DNA of 64,000 nucleotides. It comes from Tiliqua scincoides (Eukaryota > Chordata > Lepidosauria > Squamata > Scincidae). How positions within the stretch are numbered: the stretch's first letter is position 1; each line of letters opens with the position of its first letter. Location of the stretch: assembly GCF_035046505.1 (NCBI RefSeq), contig NC_089822.1, positions 271,579,054-271,643,053 of the forward strand. Reading direction: 5' to 3'. A model generated the notes under the pieces. It was given only the letters and a program-made list of their open reading frames with translations. It did no database searches and was not told the origin of the DNA. This document shows positions 34,655-46,000 of the stretch, one piece after another. Made by a program: the position numbers and the translations under genes.

Positions 34655-35228
34655 AGATACATCATGGCTTGTGAGGTGCCCTGCACTTTTCCTTTAGAAA
34701 TTTGTCCAGTCTCCTCTTAAAGGCATCCAGGCCAGGCCAGATGCCATCACCAGTTCCTGTGGCAAGGAGTTCCACAGACTAATTACACGCTGGGTAAAGA
34801 AATATTTTCTTTTGTCTGTCCTAACCCGCCCAACACTCAATTTTAGCGGATGTCCCCTGGTTCTGGTGTTGTGTGAGTGTGTAAAGAGGATCTCCCTATC
34901 CACTCTGTCCATCCCCTGCATAATTTTGTATGTCTCAATCATGTCCCCCCTCAGGCATCTCCAGCCCATAATAATCTTAGTTGCTGTCTTTTGCACATTT
35001 TCCGTCTCCACTACGTCCTTTTTGAGATGCGGCGACCAGAACTGGACACAGTACTCCAGGTGTGGTCATACCATTGATTTGTACAACGGCATTATAATAC
35101 TAAGCGTTTTGTTCTCAATACCCTTCCTAATGATCCCAAGCATAGAATTGGCCTTCTTCACTGCCGCCGCACATTGGGTCGACACTTTCATCGACCTGTC
35201 CACCACCACCCCAAGATCTCTCTCCTGA
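34655..35228 (-). mobile_element. CR1/L3-like LINE RT fragment
   Basis: The minus strand encodes GDMIETYKIMQGMDRVDREI, HNTRTRGHPLKLSVGRVRTD and [18 protein letters not shown]. The upstream part (to 35,228) matches the RT region preserved better near 63.0 kb. The 3' tail is missing. Confidence 0.85.
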
Positions 35229-35229
35229 T

Positions 35230-36300
35230 CTGTCACAGACAGCCCAGAACCATCAGCCTACATCGAAAGTGCCAAGGCCTCCTCCTGGTCTGGGCGGTGG
35301 GGGGGGCAGCATCACAGGACACTGGATGGACCCTCTTTGGCTTGATCCAGCAACCGGACTCTTCTGGGGTTGGGGGGCACAGTGAGGTCTATGCTGCCCC
35401 CTCCCACAAATGAACCCCCTGCAGTGTGCAGGAGCGTCTCAGCAGAGGCAAGCCAGAGCATTTCAGGGAGACACAGACTTCCCAGCACTGCCCCCAGGCT
35501 GCAGGGGGGGTGACAGGGAGAGGTTAGGGGGAGCAGCTGTCCCTCCTCCATCCCCAGGGGGCTGTTGAAAGACAAATCCCCCTTCCCTTGTGGTTTCTCC
35601 AGGATTGGAATCCCCACCTCAGGATGCCTTCCTGGCCGCAACCCCCAGCCAGTGTGGGGAGAGCATGGGTAGGCTGCAGTGGGTCAGGGGGCCTGAGCAC
35701 CTCCCCGGCTAATCCTCTCAGGCCCCAGACCTGTTTTCCAAGCACACCCCGATAATCCCTTCAGCAAATATTAATTAGTGCAGCCACACACACAGCCTGG
35801 CTCCCATAATCCCCTGGGATTAGCAGGGAAAGGGGGACCCAGGAGTCCCTGGCCGCAAGGCCACCTTCTCGCCTCCCCAGGAAACCAGCAGTGTAAGCAG
35901 AACCTAGAGCCCAACAGGCGCAGCACAGCCCAGAAGTCAGGGCCAGCCAGTGGGAGGTCCTGCTCACCTGGAAAGACACTCTGTGCACGACCCAAGGCAC
36001 TGTGACCTGACATCCTAAGGCAGAGCCCTGTACCCTGCTGGGAGTTTCTTGGGGTCTGGGCTGGATGGACCCCGTCTAGGCTGATCCAGCCACCTGCCCC
36101 TCCTGAGGTTCCAATGCTCTCGGGCACGTGTGAGCCCTTCCCAAGCAGCCCTTTGGGGCCCAGAAATGGAGATTCAAAGGCCGCTTTTGACAGTTCAGAG
36201 GCTAGCACAGGACTAGGAGCCAACCCTTCTGCCACCAGACTGAGGAGCAGGCCAAAGCAATCCTTCCCATTTTCTCCCTTATCCCATCCTGAGAGCCAAG
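35230..36300. other. Non-coding stretch with LINE scraps
   Basis: Short scraps such as GGATGGACCCTCTTTGGCTT followed by GATCCAGCA recall LINE tails. No gene was recognised. Confidence 0.35.
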
Positions 36301-36301
36301 A

Positions 36302-36492
36302 TGGCAAAGTAGTTCTGGAGTGGGGCTGAAGACCTGGAAGGTCGGAGTTCAAATCCCAGCCCAGCCACAAAGCTTCCTCTCCAACCTTGGACCAGACACT
36401 CTCAGCCTCACCCACCTCACAGGGTTGTTTTGAGGACAAAAAAGGAGGGACCAGGTACACCAACCTGAACCTGGAGGAAGGGTGGGATATTA
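36302..36492 (+). mobile_element. tRNA-derived SINE with L2-like tail
   Basis: The box-B-like GGAGTTCAAATCCCAGCC is followed by CCTCACAGGGTTGTTTTGAG and AGGAAGGGTGGGATATTAAA, the layout of a tRNA-headed SINE with an L2-type 3' end. It directly abuts the next LINE. Confidence 0.65.
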
Positions 36493-36493
36493 A

Positions 36494-37218
36494 AGAAATT
36501 ATGCAGGGGAGGAATAAAGTGGGGGTACTCTTTTCCCTCCCACATAACACCAGAACCAGGAGACATCCACTAAAATTGAGTGCTGGGATAGTAAGGACAA
36601 AAGAAAATATTTCTTTACCAAGTGTGACATTGTTCTGTGGAACTCCTTGCCACAGGAAGTAGTGATGGCATCTGGTTTGGATCCCTTTAAAAGGGGATTG
36701 GACAAATTTCTGGAAGAAAAGTCCACCACAGATTCCAAGCCATGATGGGTCTGTGCAACCTTGTGGTTTTAGAGGTAGGCTACCTCAGGGTGCCAGATGC
36801 GGGGGGGGGGGCACCAGGATGCAAGTCTCCTGTTGTTTTGTGTGCTCCCTGAGGCATTGGTGGGCCACTGTGAGATACAGGAAGCTGGACTAGATGGGCC
36901 TCTGGCCTGAGCCAGTGGGGCTGTTCTTATGTTCTTAAACTACAGTTCCCAGGAAGCCTTGCAGGTCTCTTGTTATCTGGTGTGCTCCCTGGGGCATTTG
37001 GTGGGCCGCTGTGAGATACAGGAAGCTGGACTAGATGGGCCTGTGGCCTGATCCAGCAGGGCTGTTCTTATGTTCTTAACTACAATTCCCAGGAGGCCTT
37101 GCAGGTCTCTTGTTATCTGGTGTGCTCCCTGGGGCATTTGGTGGGCCGCTGTGAGATACAGGAAGCTGGACTAGATGGGCTTTCGGCCTGATCCAGTCAG
37201 GTTCTTCCTATGTTCTTA
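36494..37218 (+). mobile_element. CR1/L3-like LINE 3' end with two extra tandem tail units
   Basis: RT-derived sequence (CATAACACCAGAACCAGGAG, TGGAACTCCTTGCCACAGGA) runs into the tail, which is repeated three times. The junction motifs are ACTACAGTTCCCAGGAAGCC (36,939) and ACTACAATTCCCAGGAGGCC (37,079). Confidence 0.87.
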
Positions 37219-37509
37219 CAATACAAATGTGAAAAAATAAATATTCCAAAACGGGAATTGCCTCAGAGCAGGGCTCTCTATTCCTACCCTTTAAGGAGTT
37301 GCAGACATGGACAAGGGACCGTGCTAATGAAACCATTCTTGTCTGTTTCGGAGGTCGTGCTTGTGCCATTGTTGTCACTGCAATTCGGAGACGGAACAGG
37401 AAGGAGCACCTCCAGCTCCGCCCAAGAACGGGAGGCCAAGTCAAGAAAGTCGAAGGTCTCCTGTGTTTTCTTCTGCGTCTCAAAAAAACATGTAAATGAC
37501 AGTTCTGTA

Positions 37510-37515
37510 TTTATT
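37510..37515 (-). terminator. Candidate HSD17B8 polyadenylation signal
   Basis: AATAAA on the minus strand, 310 bp beyond the HSD17B8 stop codon. It is the first canonical signal in that direction. Confidence 0.5.
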
Positions 37516-37824
37516 AAGCTTGCATATATTCAAGAAAGTGTCCCTCGCTGATTGATCAGTCGCTCAGAAAGCAGAAGAACAATTGACGGAAACGTCCCAG
37601 CACCACTTCATGGCCGTAGCGACTGCTGCTGCTCTCCCCAAAGCGCCAAGCCTCCTGGGCTTGGCTCCAGTCCCTCTTTCGGAAGCAGCCCCTTCCCTCT
37701 CAAAGAAGCAGGAGCGTCCTGCTGCACGTTCCAGGTTATCCACACAGTGCGGTGCCCCCAGGAGCCTCCTTCCTTGGAGGGCGGGGGTCCTGGAGTGTTG
37801 AGCAGAAGCAGGGAAATGGAGGCA

Positions 37825-40800
37825 TCAAGTGAAGAGGCCTCCTGGAGAAGGAAGAGGAGAAGATGATGACCTCCTCCTGTGAGCGTCACAGGAGCCCCCC
37901 CATAGCCCCTCCCCGACTCACCCGTGACCTCAACGCTGGCCCCGGTGATGTAGCGGCTATCCTCTGAAGCCAGGAAAGCACAGACATCGGCAACGTCTGG
38001 GAGGAGGAGGGGAGAGTCAGCAGTACACCCGCCTCCTCCCCAGTCCCGACAAGCCTCCTCCCGCCGGTTTCACTCTCCCTATCCAGAAGCCCCAGCCAGG
38101 ACCACGCGGCCCCAATTCTTTGGAGGGTCCCACTGAACGCATGCCTGACCTTCGGGCTCTCCAAGTCGTCCCAGCGGCACCATCGCTGCAAACTGGAAGA
38201 GACAGGTGAGGGGGTTTGGTGGGAGGTGGGGCTCACCAGAGAGGCACTCTTTCCAGACAGCTGACTCAGCCAATCAAAGGGCTGCAGTGCCCTCCTGGAA
38301 TGAAGGGCGCCCCCCCCCGCCCTGCTCCTACCAAGGGAAAGGCCCTACCTTGTCCAGCACCTTCTGGGGCACCTTGTCCGTCATGGGGGAGCGGATGAAG
38401 CCCGGCAGGACTGTGTTGCAGCGGATCCCGTACCTGTAGTGCAGCAAGCCAGGGAGGGGGCAGAAGAGTGGGGGTGAGGCGGGAACACGAGATACACAGG
38501 TCTGGGCCTGCCACCTGCCACCCCCCTCCCCTGGAAGAGCCCCTCTGGGACCAGCTGCAGAACAGGCTGGCAGCCGACAGGTGCAGCTACCTCTCCCTGC
38601 TGACGCAGCTCCACACTAAGGAAGTGTTCCTTTGCCAGATCCCCACCTCTCCAACTACAACTTTATGAGCCAGAGTGAGGGGTGGGGGGAGGAAGACCTG
38701 AACATGAGTGCTGCCCCCCTTCCCACCCTACACGGGTGCTCCATGCCCCAGGAGGCCAGGCACACAAAGGGCTGCCAGTCTCGGGCCACTGACACAGACA
38801 GACGCACAGCTGCTGGAGCTTCCCACGTGGCGGAGAGGGTGCCTTGCCTGCTGCTTGGCCTGCTGCGTCCTGCTGAGAGGAACAGGCTCCTGCTGCAGGA
38901 GGGCAGTGGCTGTGGAGGCTGCCCCCACTGCTGCATGCTCCTGGAGGTCGAAGCCTCTGAAGGGGGCCTGGGTTACCATTTTATGTGCAGGCTGAAAGTG
39001 CTCCTAGAGACGGGGACCCTGAACTCTCTTGCCTTAAGGTCTGCCAGGTTGTGCCCTCCGCGGGGCACTGCCCTTGACAAGATGTCAAATGCTGCCTGCA
39101 GCTGGGGTGCAAGGAAGCACCCCACCTTCTCCAGGGGGGAGGCCTGGCCTGACCCCCCACTGGGGCTCGAGTGTGCTGGCAGGGCCCCTCCCCAAGGCCT
39201 GCCTTGAGGGACCACAGAAAAGATTCCCAGCACTTCTTGCCACACTGGGTGGCCCACTTGGCGCAGGGGCCTGGAGCACACGCGTGGGAGGGGACAGGGA
39301 AGCCCTGAGAAGTGCGATAGTTTCCCAGCTAAGCCCACCAGGACCCAGCTGCTGCAGGGCACTTGCCAAGGCCCCTTCCAGGCCAGAGACAGCACAGGGC
39401 ACGGCCTAAGAGGGGAAGATTTTGGCAGAAATCAGGTCTCAAGATCTCCGCACAGAGTCTGGGTCCAGCAGACTCCCCCACTCTTCCCTAATTAACAAAG
39501 TGAAACACACTCTGAACTAATGACAATTGCAACAGACCCAATGATTAAATCAACCCTGTTGATAACTGTTTACTTCTTGCTGCTTCCTCAAAGCATTTTG
39601 TGTACGTTATCTGAGCACTCGCAGTGATAAACCCGCAAGGAAAGTGAGCGCCGTCACCTCCGTTTTGCAGGTCGCGGCTGAAAGCGCTTTGCCAAAGTCA
39701 GTGGCACAGGCCAGATCTGAACAGGGGACTTTGTGGTCCGCAGGTCAGCCTCTTTTGGTACTGCTACACTGTGTGTGTTTAGTCAGAGGTCAGCTTGATG
39801 GTGCTCAGTGGCGCCTCCTCCCTAGGAAGGGTCTTTGGCCACCACACCAGCTCTTCTCACGCCTTAATGGTGTAACTGCACAAGGCCACCCACCCCAGGG
39901 CTCACCTGGCCAGCTCCTTGGCCGCCGTCTTGGAGAGGGCCTCCACCCCAGCCTTGGAGGCTGCGTAGTTCGCCTGCCCCAGGTTGCCCACCTGCCCAGG
40001 GAAGAAGAGAGAATGGTGTGTGTGTGTGTGGGGGGGAGGCCCTGCTGAAGGGAGCCCCGAGTCGGGGGGGGGCTGGTTAAAGGATACTGTCCAAAGGCTG
40101 AGGAGCAGCAGTGGGCAGCCCGTACCTTCCCCACAATGCTGCCGACGTTGATGATGGAGCCCCCGGACGCCCCGGATGCCACAAGCGCCCGAGCTACAGC
40201 CTGCGTCACCAGGAAGGTGCCCTGCGGGAGGGGGAAGCGAGTGAGCGAGGGCACCTCCGCCCAGACAGGGGCTGGAGGAGGGCACAGGGTGCCTGCCCGC
40301 TACCTTGAGGTTCACCCGGAGCACTGCGTCAAAGGCCTCCTCAGTTTGCTTGAGCAGGAATTCGTCCAGGGTGATGCCCGCGCAGTTGATGCAGACACTG
40401 GCTGGCTGGGAGAAGTGCGCCTGGGGGAGGACGGAGAGGGGAGAGACAGCGTCCAGCCCGGCATTGGCTTCCTTGGCACAGCCAGGCCCACCTGGGGACA
40501 GGGAGAGCCATGAAAACAATCCTGGCAGCAGCGGAGAGGAGAGCGGTGCTGGGATGGCCCCCCACCTTCCTGCACCATCCTACAGTCCGGAGGGGGCATC
40601 TGGGGAGGCAGCAGCCTGCTGGGCCACTCACACGGTCCGGCAGAGCCTCCAGATGGACTTCTAAGCCCGGCAGGCAGGCAGCAGGCCTTGGCCTCTGGGC
40701 AAGAGAGAGGTTGGGGGAAGCCCCTGCAGTGGGATTGGGCAGCCTTTCCAGCAGCCTGCAAAAGTGCGTGTGCGCTCCCTGACAGACCCCTTCCTTCCCT

Positions 40801-41638
40801 CTCCCACCAGGGTGGATCCAAGGGGAGCTTCGGGTGCCTGCCCCCCCCCCAACTGACACCAGAGGGGAAGAGCATGTATTGGGATGGGAAACAGCCCATG
40901 CATGGCCGAGCCCAGGTCTACCTGCTGGAAGAGCTGCATTAGGAGCCCAGGTCTACCAGGCAGGCAGATCTGGGCTCCAGGTGCAGGCGGAAGTTCAGTC
41001 GGGCGCCCAGGTCCACCGCCTGACTGATCTGCACTCTTCCCCCCCCACCAGATCCACCCGTCTCCCACGCAGATCCGCTTCGCCCCCCCCCCCCGACCCT
41101 GGAGACGATCAATCGCTCAGACCGCCTTAACCCAGCGGCAGCCCCGTCCCAGCCTCGCTGCCTTTCTCGGCAGGACAGAGCCCGCCCGGCCCGGCCGCCC
41201 CAGAACGAACGCGGCGCTGCCTGGGCGTCTGCCGGTCCCGGGCCGGGCGCCCTCCAGGCAGCGGAGCGCGGTCCTGCACGAGGGGCAGCGCCACCTGCAG
41301 AAGCGCCATCAGGCCCGCGACGCTCTCGGCGCAGCCCACGTCCACCTCCAGCGCCCGGTGCGCGCCCGCGGGCAGCGCCCGCAGCGTCTCGGCCGCCCCC
41401 GCCGCGTCCCGGTCCGCCACGGCCACCAGCGCGCCCTCCCGGGCCAGGCGAGCGCAGACGGCGCGGCCGATGCCGCTGCCGCCCCCTGCGGAGAGAGCGG
41501 GCGCGGAGGGTCAGGAGGGCGGCCGGGGTCCGCCGCGGCACCCGCGCGCACCGGAGCGGCGAGGCGGCCCGGCTCCCTCGCAGGCAGCGCACCTGTGACC
41601 AGGGCCAGGACCCCCGGCAGCCTCCGGGCTGCAGCCAT
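37825..41638 (-). CDS. HSD17B8: 17-beta-hydroxysteroid dehydrogenase 8 / ketoacyl-ACP reductase alpha subunit
   Basis: Short-chain dehydrogenase that oxidises estradiol and, with CBR4, forms mitochondrial 3-ketoacyl-ACP reductase. Nine exons: 41638-41593, 41485-41295, 40420-40304, 40221-40126, 39991-39906, 38433-38349, 38192-38150, 37996-37922, 37841-37825. These give 251 aa (human 261). Visible SDR features are the nucleotide-binding TGGGSGIG at the exon 1/2 junction, INCAGIT (human SCAGIT), Ser of GSIVGKV, and the catalytic YAASK. The C-terminus SVEVTGGLFT matches human SVEVTGGLFM and fixes the tiny last exon. All introns are GT-AG. It is head-to-tail with SLC39A7 and shares its strand with mir-219 and RING1. 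An upstream acceptor near 37.88 kb would read through to a different tail (GGGHHLLLF) and was not chosen. Confidence 0.94.
38440..39900. other. HSD17B8 intron 5, no gene recognised
   Basis: This is a large intron by the standards of this compact gene. A MIR-like scrap (GCTTTGCCAAAGTCAGTGGC, near 39.69 kb) is the only repeat suspected. Confidence 0.4.
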
Positions 41639-41960
41639 CGCCTCCGCGCCCAGAGGAAGTCCTGCCCCGGAAGCCCCGAGCGCCCCCACCCCGCCCAGGC
41701 TGCAAGCCCGACCCCGCGGGGTCACACCGAGCACCAGCCCCGCCCGGGAGGCCGCGATCCCCGCACCCCCCTCCCTTCACCGTTCCAGAGGGACCCCGCG
41801 ACTCAGTGGCGTAGCTGGAGGGGGGCCATTCCCCGCCCCTCCAGCTACGCCGCCGCCGCGACTGCAGAGACCAGCGTTAGCCCCGCCGAGTGCAGGCAGG
41901 CCGGAGGAGCGAGGAAGGGCCGGCCCCGGCTCGGCGTAGGCCCGCTGCTGGCCAGGCAGG
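41150..41960. promoter_or_regulatory. CpG island over HSD17B8 exons 1-2
   Basis: CpG dinucleotides are dense from within intron 2 to about 300 bp upstream of the start codon. The flanking introns are CpG-poor. Promoter position is inferred. Confidence 0.55.
41804..41852. mobile_element. Miniature palindrome with hAT-like terminus
   Basis: It begins CAGTGGCGTAGC. Perfect 16-bp arms, GGCGTAGCTGGAGGGG (41,808-41,823) and CCCCTCCAGCTACGCC (41,836-41,851), enclose a 12-nt loop. CAGTGGCGTAGC is a terminus seen in reptile MITEs. It sits about 170 bp upstream of the HSD17B8 start codon. Confidence 0.5.
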
Positions 41961-41994
41961 AAGGACAGGGCGCAGGCAGGGTAGGCTTGATTTT

Positions 41995-42000
41995 TTTAAT
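41995..42000 (-). terminator. Candidate SLC39A7 polyadenylation signal ATTAAA
   Basis: ATTAAA on the minus strand lies about 1.03 kb after the SLC39A7 stop and only about 360 bp before the HSD17B8 start codon. It implies a nearly gapless gene pair. Confidence 0.4.
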
Positions 42001-43033
42001 TTCCAGACACAATTTCTCCTCCTCCTCATTACAGTCGCTGCCCCACAGATTATCTCCCACCCCTACAAAAATGCAAAAAGTGACAGGAAGCCCCTGGACC
42101 CCGAAACCGCCCCCTGGCTTCCCTTCCCAGGAATGGAAACAGACCCCCCCTCAAGTACGAGTCCAGCCCCTCCCCGAGGCTGAATGAAGCGCCCTCCCCC
42201 ACCCCTCCCTGCTGCTGCACTACCCCTCCCCTTCTTCAAGGGGGAGCTGGCTCACCACCAGGGCACAGGAGCCAGATGCAGCCTAGTGCCCTGCAGGAGT
42301 GGCAACAGCCCTACTGCAGCACAGGCGAGGCCCTGATCCAGAACAACCCCTGGGCGGCAGCAGGCCAGGAATACACTTCTCAACACTCTCATTCAATGAG
42401 GGGGGTGCAGGGGATTCGCTCTGCCCCTTCGGAGAAAGTCCAGTTCACAAAGCAAGTAGTGTCCATTGGTCCATAGCGCCCCCTCTTCTTAGACACCACC
42501 TACCTTGTCTGTCCCCCCCCCCCCGTAATTCTCACAGCCCGCCCCCGAACCATGATTCCTGCACCATCCTGCTGCTCCCATGCTTCAGCCCCAGCAGAAG
42601 GAAGACAGCCACCACTGCTCCCATCCCAGGAAGGCCTTGGGGGAGAACTGAAACCCTCCACCCAACTGCAAGATAAAGCAGGCCCTGGGCAGCAGGACAG
42701 TCAGTGAGAAGCCCACTCTTTAAACCCCCTCCCCACCTTCCCTTTGGACAGACCTGGTTCCTGCTCCAGGAGCTCCTCCCACCACCCCCTGGAGGAGGCA
42801 GAATGTAGCACAGGGACAGCCAACAGGGTGGGTGGTCCACAGTCTTCCTGCAAGAGTGGGCTGCAGTGGGGAGGGGGCTGTGGCGGGACTCGTGAACGCT
42901 GCCCTCCACTGCCACTGCACAGGCGAAATCGAAGCAAGGGGGGAGGCACACACTCTTGGACACTCACTTACGCTCTCCCTCCAGGGGAAGGACTGTGCTT
43001 AGCAGTGCTGCCCCCCCCCCGAACTGGTCCCAG

Positions 43034-46000
43034 CTACTCATACTGGGCTATGAAGACCATCATAGCCACGCCTCCCACGAGGCCCAGCACCTCCAGCAGG
43101 GACTGGACCGGCCCCGAGTCCTGCAGAAGCTCCGGGATCACAGAGACAGTAGCCACGTAGATGAAGCCCCCGGCCGTGAAGGGGAGGATCCAGGCGGTGG
43201 CCGCCTCCCCCACCCCCTCAGCCAGGAGGGAGCAGGCGGTTCCTGCCAGGGCTCCCAGGGCCGTCACCAGCTGCAGCTTCATGGCCTGAGAGGGAGAGGC
43301 AAAGGAGGGCACAGTCAGGCGGGCGCAGCAGCACAACAGGCTCCTTGCAGGGCGGGAAGCCGGCCCCGCCCTCGTTCCCACGCTTGGTACCCACATGTAG
43401 GCTGCCTCCCCACACGGAGGGTCTGTTCTCTGTCAAGCAGATCTGCCCCCCCAAATGTACCCAAATCCGACTTCAAGATCAGAGCAAAAGTGACTCCAGT
43501 GCGTGTCCCTCTCCCCCACCTGCTGCACGGAGCAGCCTCAGAGTCACCAACCCTTGTTCCAGTGACAGTGGTCCCACAGGATGGGACTGCGTGGTTCCAG
43601 GAACGTCCAAACAGACAAGCACGTGGCCCGAACAGCCGTGTGCGTGACCCAGTGTGCGGTCAGAGCCAGGATCCAACCATGGCCTGGGCAGGCGTCCCTG
43701 CGCAAACTGAAATCTAGCCCCACACAGGGCCGCCCAGAGGGAAGCCTCGCGTGCCAGGGGGGAGGGGTGGAACAGCAGCACCCCTGGCTCCGGTCCTCAG
43801 GAGGGGGCCCCCAAACCAGCCCACTTGTTACCTTCCTCTTGCTGCAGCCGGACTGCACCAGGATCGCGAAGTCGCCCACCTCGTGGGGCACCTCGTGCAG
43901 CAGCACCGTCAGGGTGGTGATGGCCCCCACCGTGCTGCCCGCTAGAAATGAGGCGCCCAAGGCCAGGCCATCCGTGAAGTTGTGCGCAAAGTCAGCCGCC
44001 AGGTTCAAGTACCCTGCCACGCGCATGGCTGTGGGGTGGCAGAGAGAGACGGTCAGCTGGGGGGCTGAACCCCCCCCAGTGCAGGAACCAGCCCCGTCCC
44101 CAGGCACGTTCCCTGCCTGCATCGGCCATGCAGGTTCCAGGAGTCAGACCCCCCCCCAGCCACCCACCTTACCAGACTCCTGGGGCTTCTCTTTCTTTTG
44201 GGGGGCAGTTTTCCCTGACACCCTCCGGCCAGGCTCCTTCTCCCCCTCATCATCACTGCACTTGGCCTTGGAAGCTGTGGTGGGGAGCGTAAGAGAGGAC
44301 TCAGAAGGGCCCAGGTTCTCCCAGAGCCCCCAGCCTGAAGCCAGGGCTGCCCACACTACAGGGACAGCCCAGCCCAGCCCAGCCCCCACTTCCTGGCAGA
44401 GCCCCAAGACTGACTCAGAGTCCACAAAATCACTACTTTCCTGTAAGAGAAACACCAGCTGCTCGCCCTCAGTGCTGCAGAGAACAGCTTCAAACTCTGC
44501 ATTGCTGGGGGTGGGGGTTTTGTCCAGCCCACCCAATATCCCTGCCCCTCCAGCGGAGTGTTTTTGGAGGAAGTATTGCTCTCCTGGTCATTTCCACAAC
44601 ATAAGAACATAAGAAGAGCCCTGCTGGATCAGGCCAAATTCCTGAATTCCTGAATCTCACAGTGGCCCACCAAATGCCCCAGGGGGCACACAAGACAACA
44701 GGCACAACCTGCGTCCCGGTGTCCTCCCCTGCATCTGGCAATCAGAGGCAGCCTGCCTCTAAAACCAAGAGCTTTCACATGCCTACTATGACATGTAACC
44801 TGTAATGAACTTTTCTTCCAGAAATTTGTCCAATCCCCTCTTAAAGGCATCCAGGCAAGATGCCATCACTACATCCTGTAGCAAGGAGTTCCACAGACTA
44901 ATTACACGCTGGGTAAAGAAATATTTCCTTCTGTCTGTCCTAACAAGACTGAGCAAAGCAGAACCAGAAAGCAACAAATGGTGCCACTTTGTTTTTCCAA
45001 ATCCTTGTTGCTTTTCTTAAAGAAACAGGGGTTTGGCCAAGCCCCCTGCCCCACCCACCATGGCTGTGTCCATGTCCGTGGCCGCCCTTGACATGTCGGA
45101 CAAACTTCTCCACCACCAGAAAGGCCACAATGCCACAGAGAACCCAGAGGCCAACCAGCATCATGTGTTGGTGCTCAGGAGCTGGGGGGAGAAGGAACAT
45201 CAAGGCTGGCAATTAGAACAAGGCCTCTGCACACCACCAGAACCAAACATCCCTAAGATTGCTTTATTCTAGCCCTGCTTCCCCTAGCCCCACAGAGTGT
45301 CATGGCTCAATTCCTGCCCAACTAGGTGCAATCACTTGCTGGGGGCATTCAGAAGCCCCCTCCAATGGCTGCTCATGTCTGGTTCCCACAAATTCTTCGT
45401 GACTATAATGGTAGAGCAGCCCCCTCTGCCCCCATCGCTCTTGGCCATTCTGTGACCCTGCTCCATGCCCTTCAGCCCCCCCTTTCCCAGCCCCACACCA
45501 TTCTTGATTCAGTCTGGGAGACCCAGGTGAAGCCCCCTGCACAAGACCATGCACTGGGGAAGAGGAGGGGCTGGCTCCTGCAGCCATGGGTGCTCAGAAG
45601 CAGGGGCAAGTCCTGCTGCTGGCTGCAAGCCTTGAAAACACCCTGGGCTCATGAGGCCAAGCCTGACAGTTGCCACAACAGATGCGGCTGTGGCCCCTCG
45701 CCTCTCACTGGATGGCCTCAGGCAATTCCTCCCCGCCCCCCATAACCTCACTGAAGACAAGCTGTACCAAAGACAGAAATTGGGGACAGCATCACCCCAC
45801 CCTCTTACCCTGGTGCGACGGTCCGTGGCTGGAGGGCTTCCCATGGGAGTGCGTGTGCCCCACACCTTCTCCATGATGGGAGTGAGGCTCTGGGGGAGAG
45901 AAGAGGGTGGAAAACATAGGGGTGACACAAGGGTGGGAGGTCAGTGGGTTCGTCTGCCCGCGGAGGGGTTGGGGGAGATGCCACTCACCCAGTGCGTGAG

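Noticed and set aside
37842-37889. Alternative HSD17B8 last-exon acceptor near 37.88 kb
   Set aside because: It gives a long unrelated tail ([15 protein letters not shown]). The acceptor used here restores the conserved VTGGLF ending followed at once by a stop.
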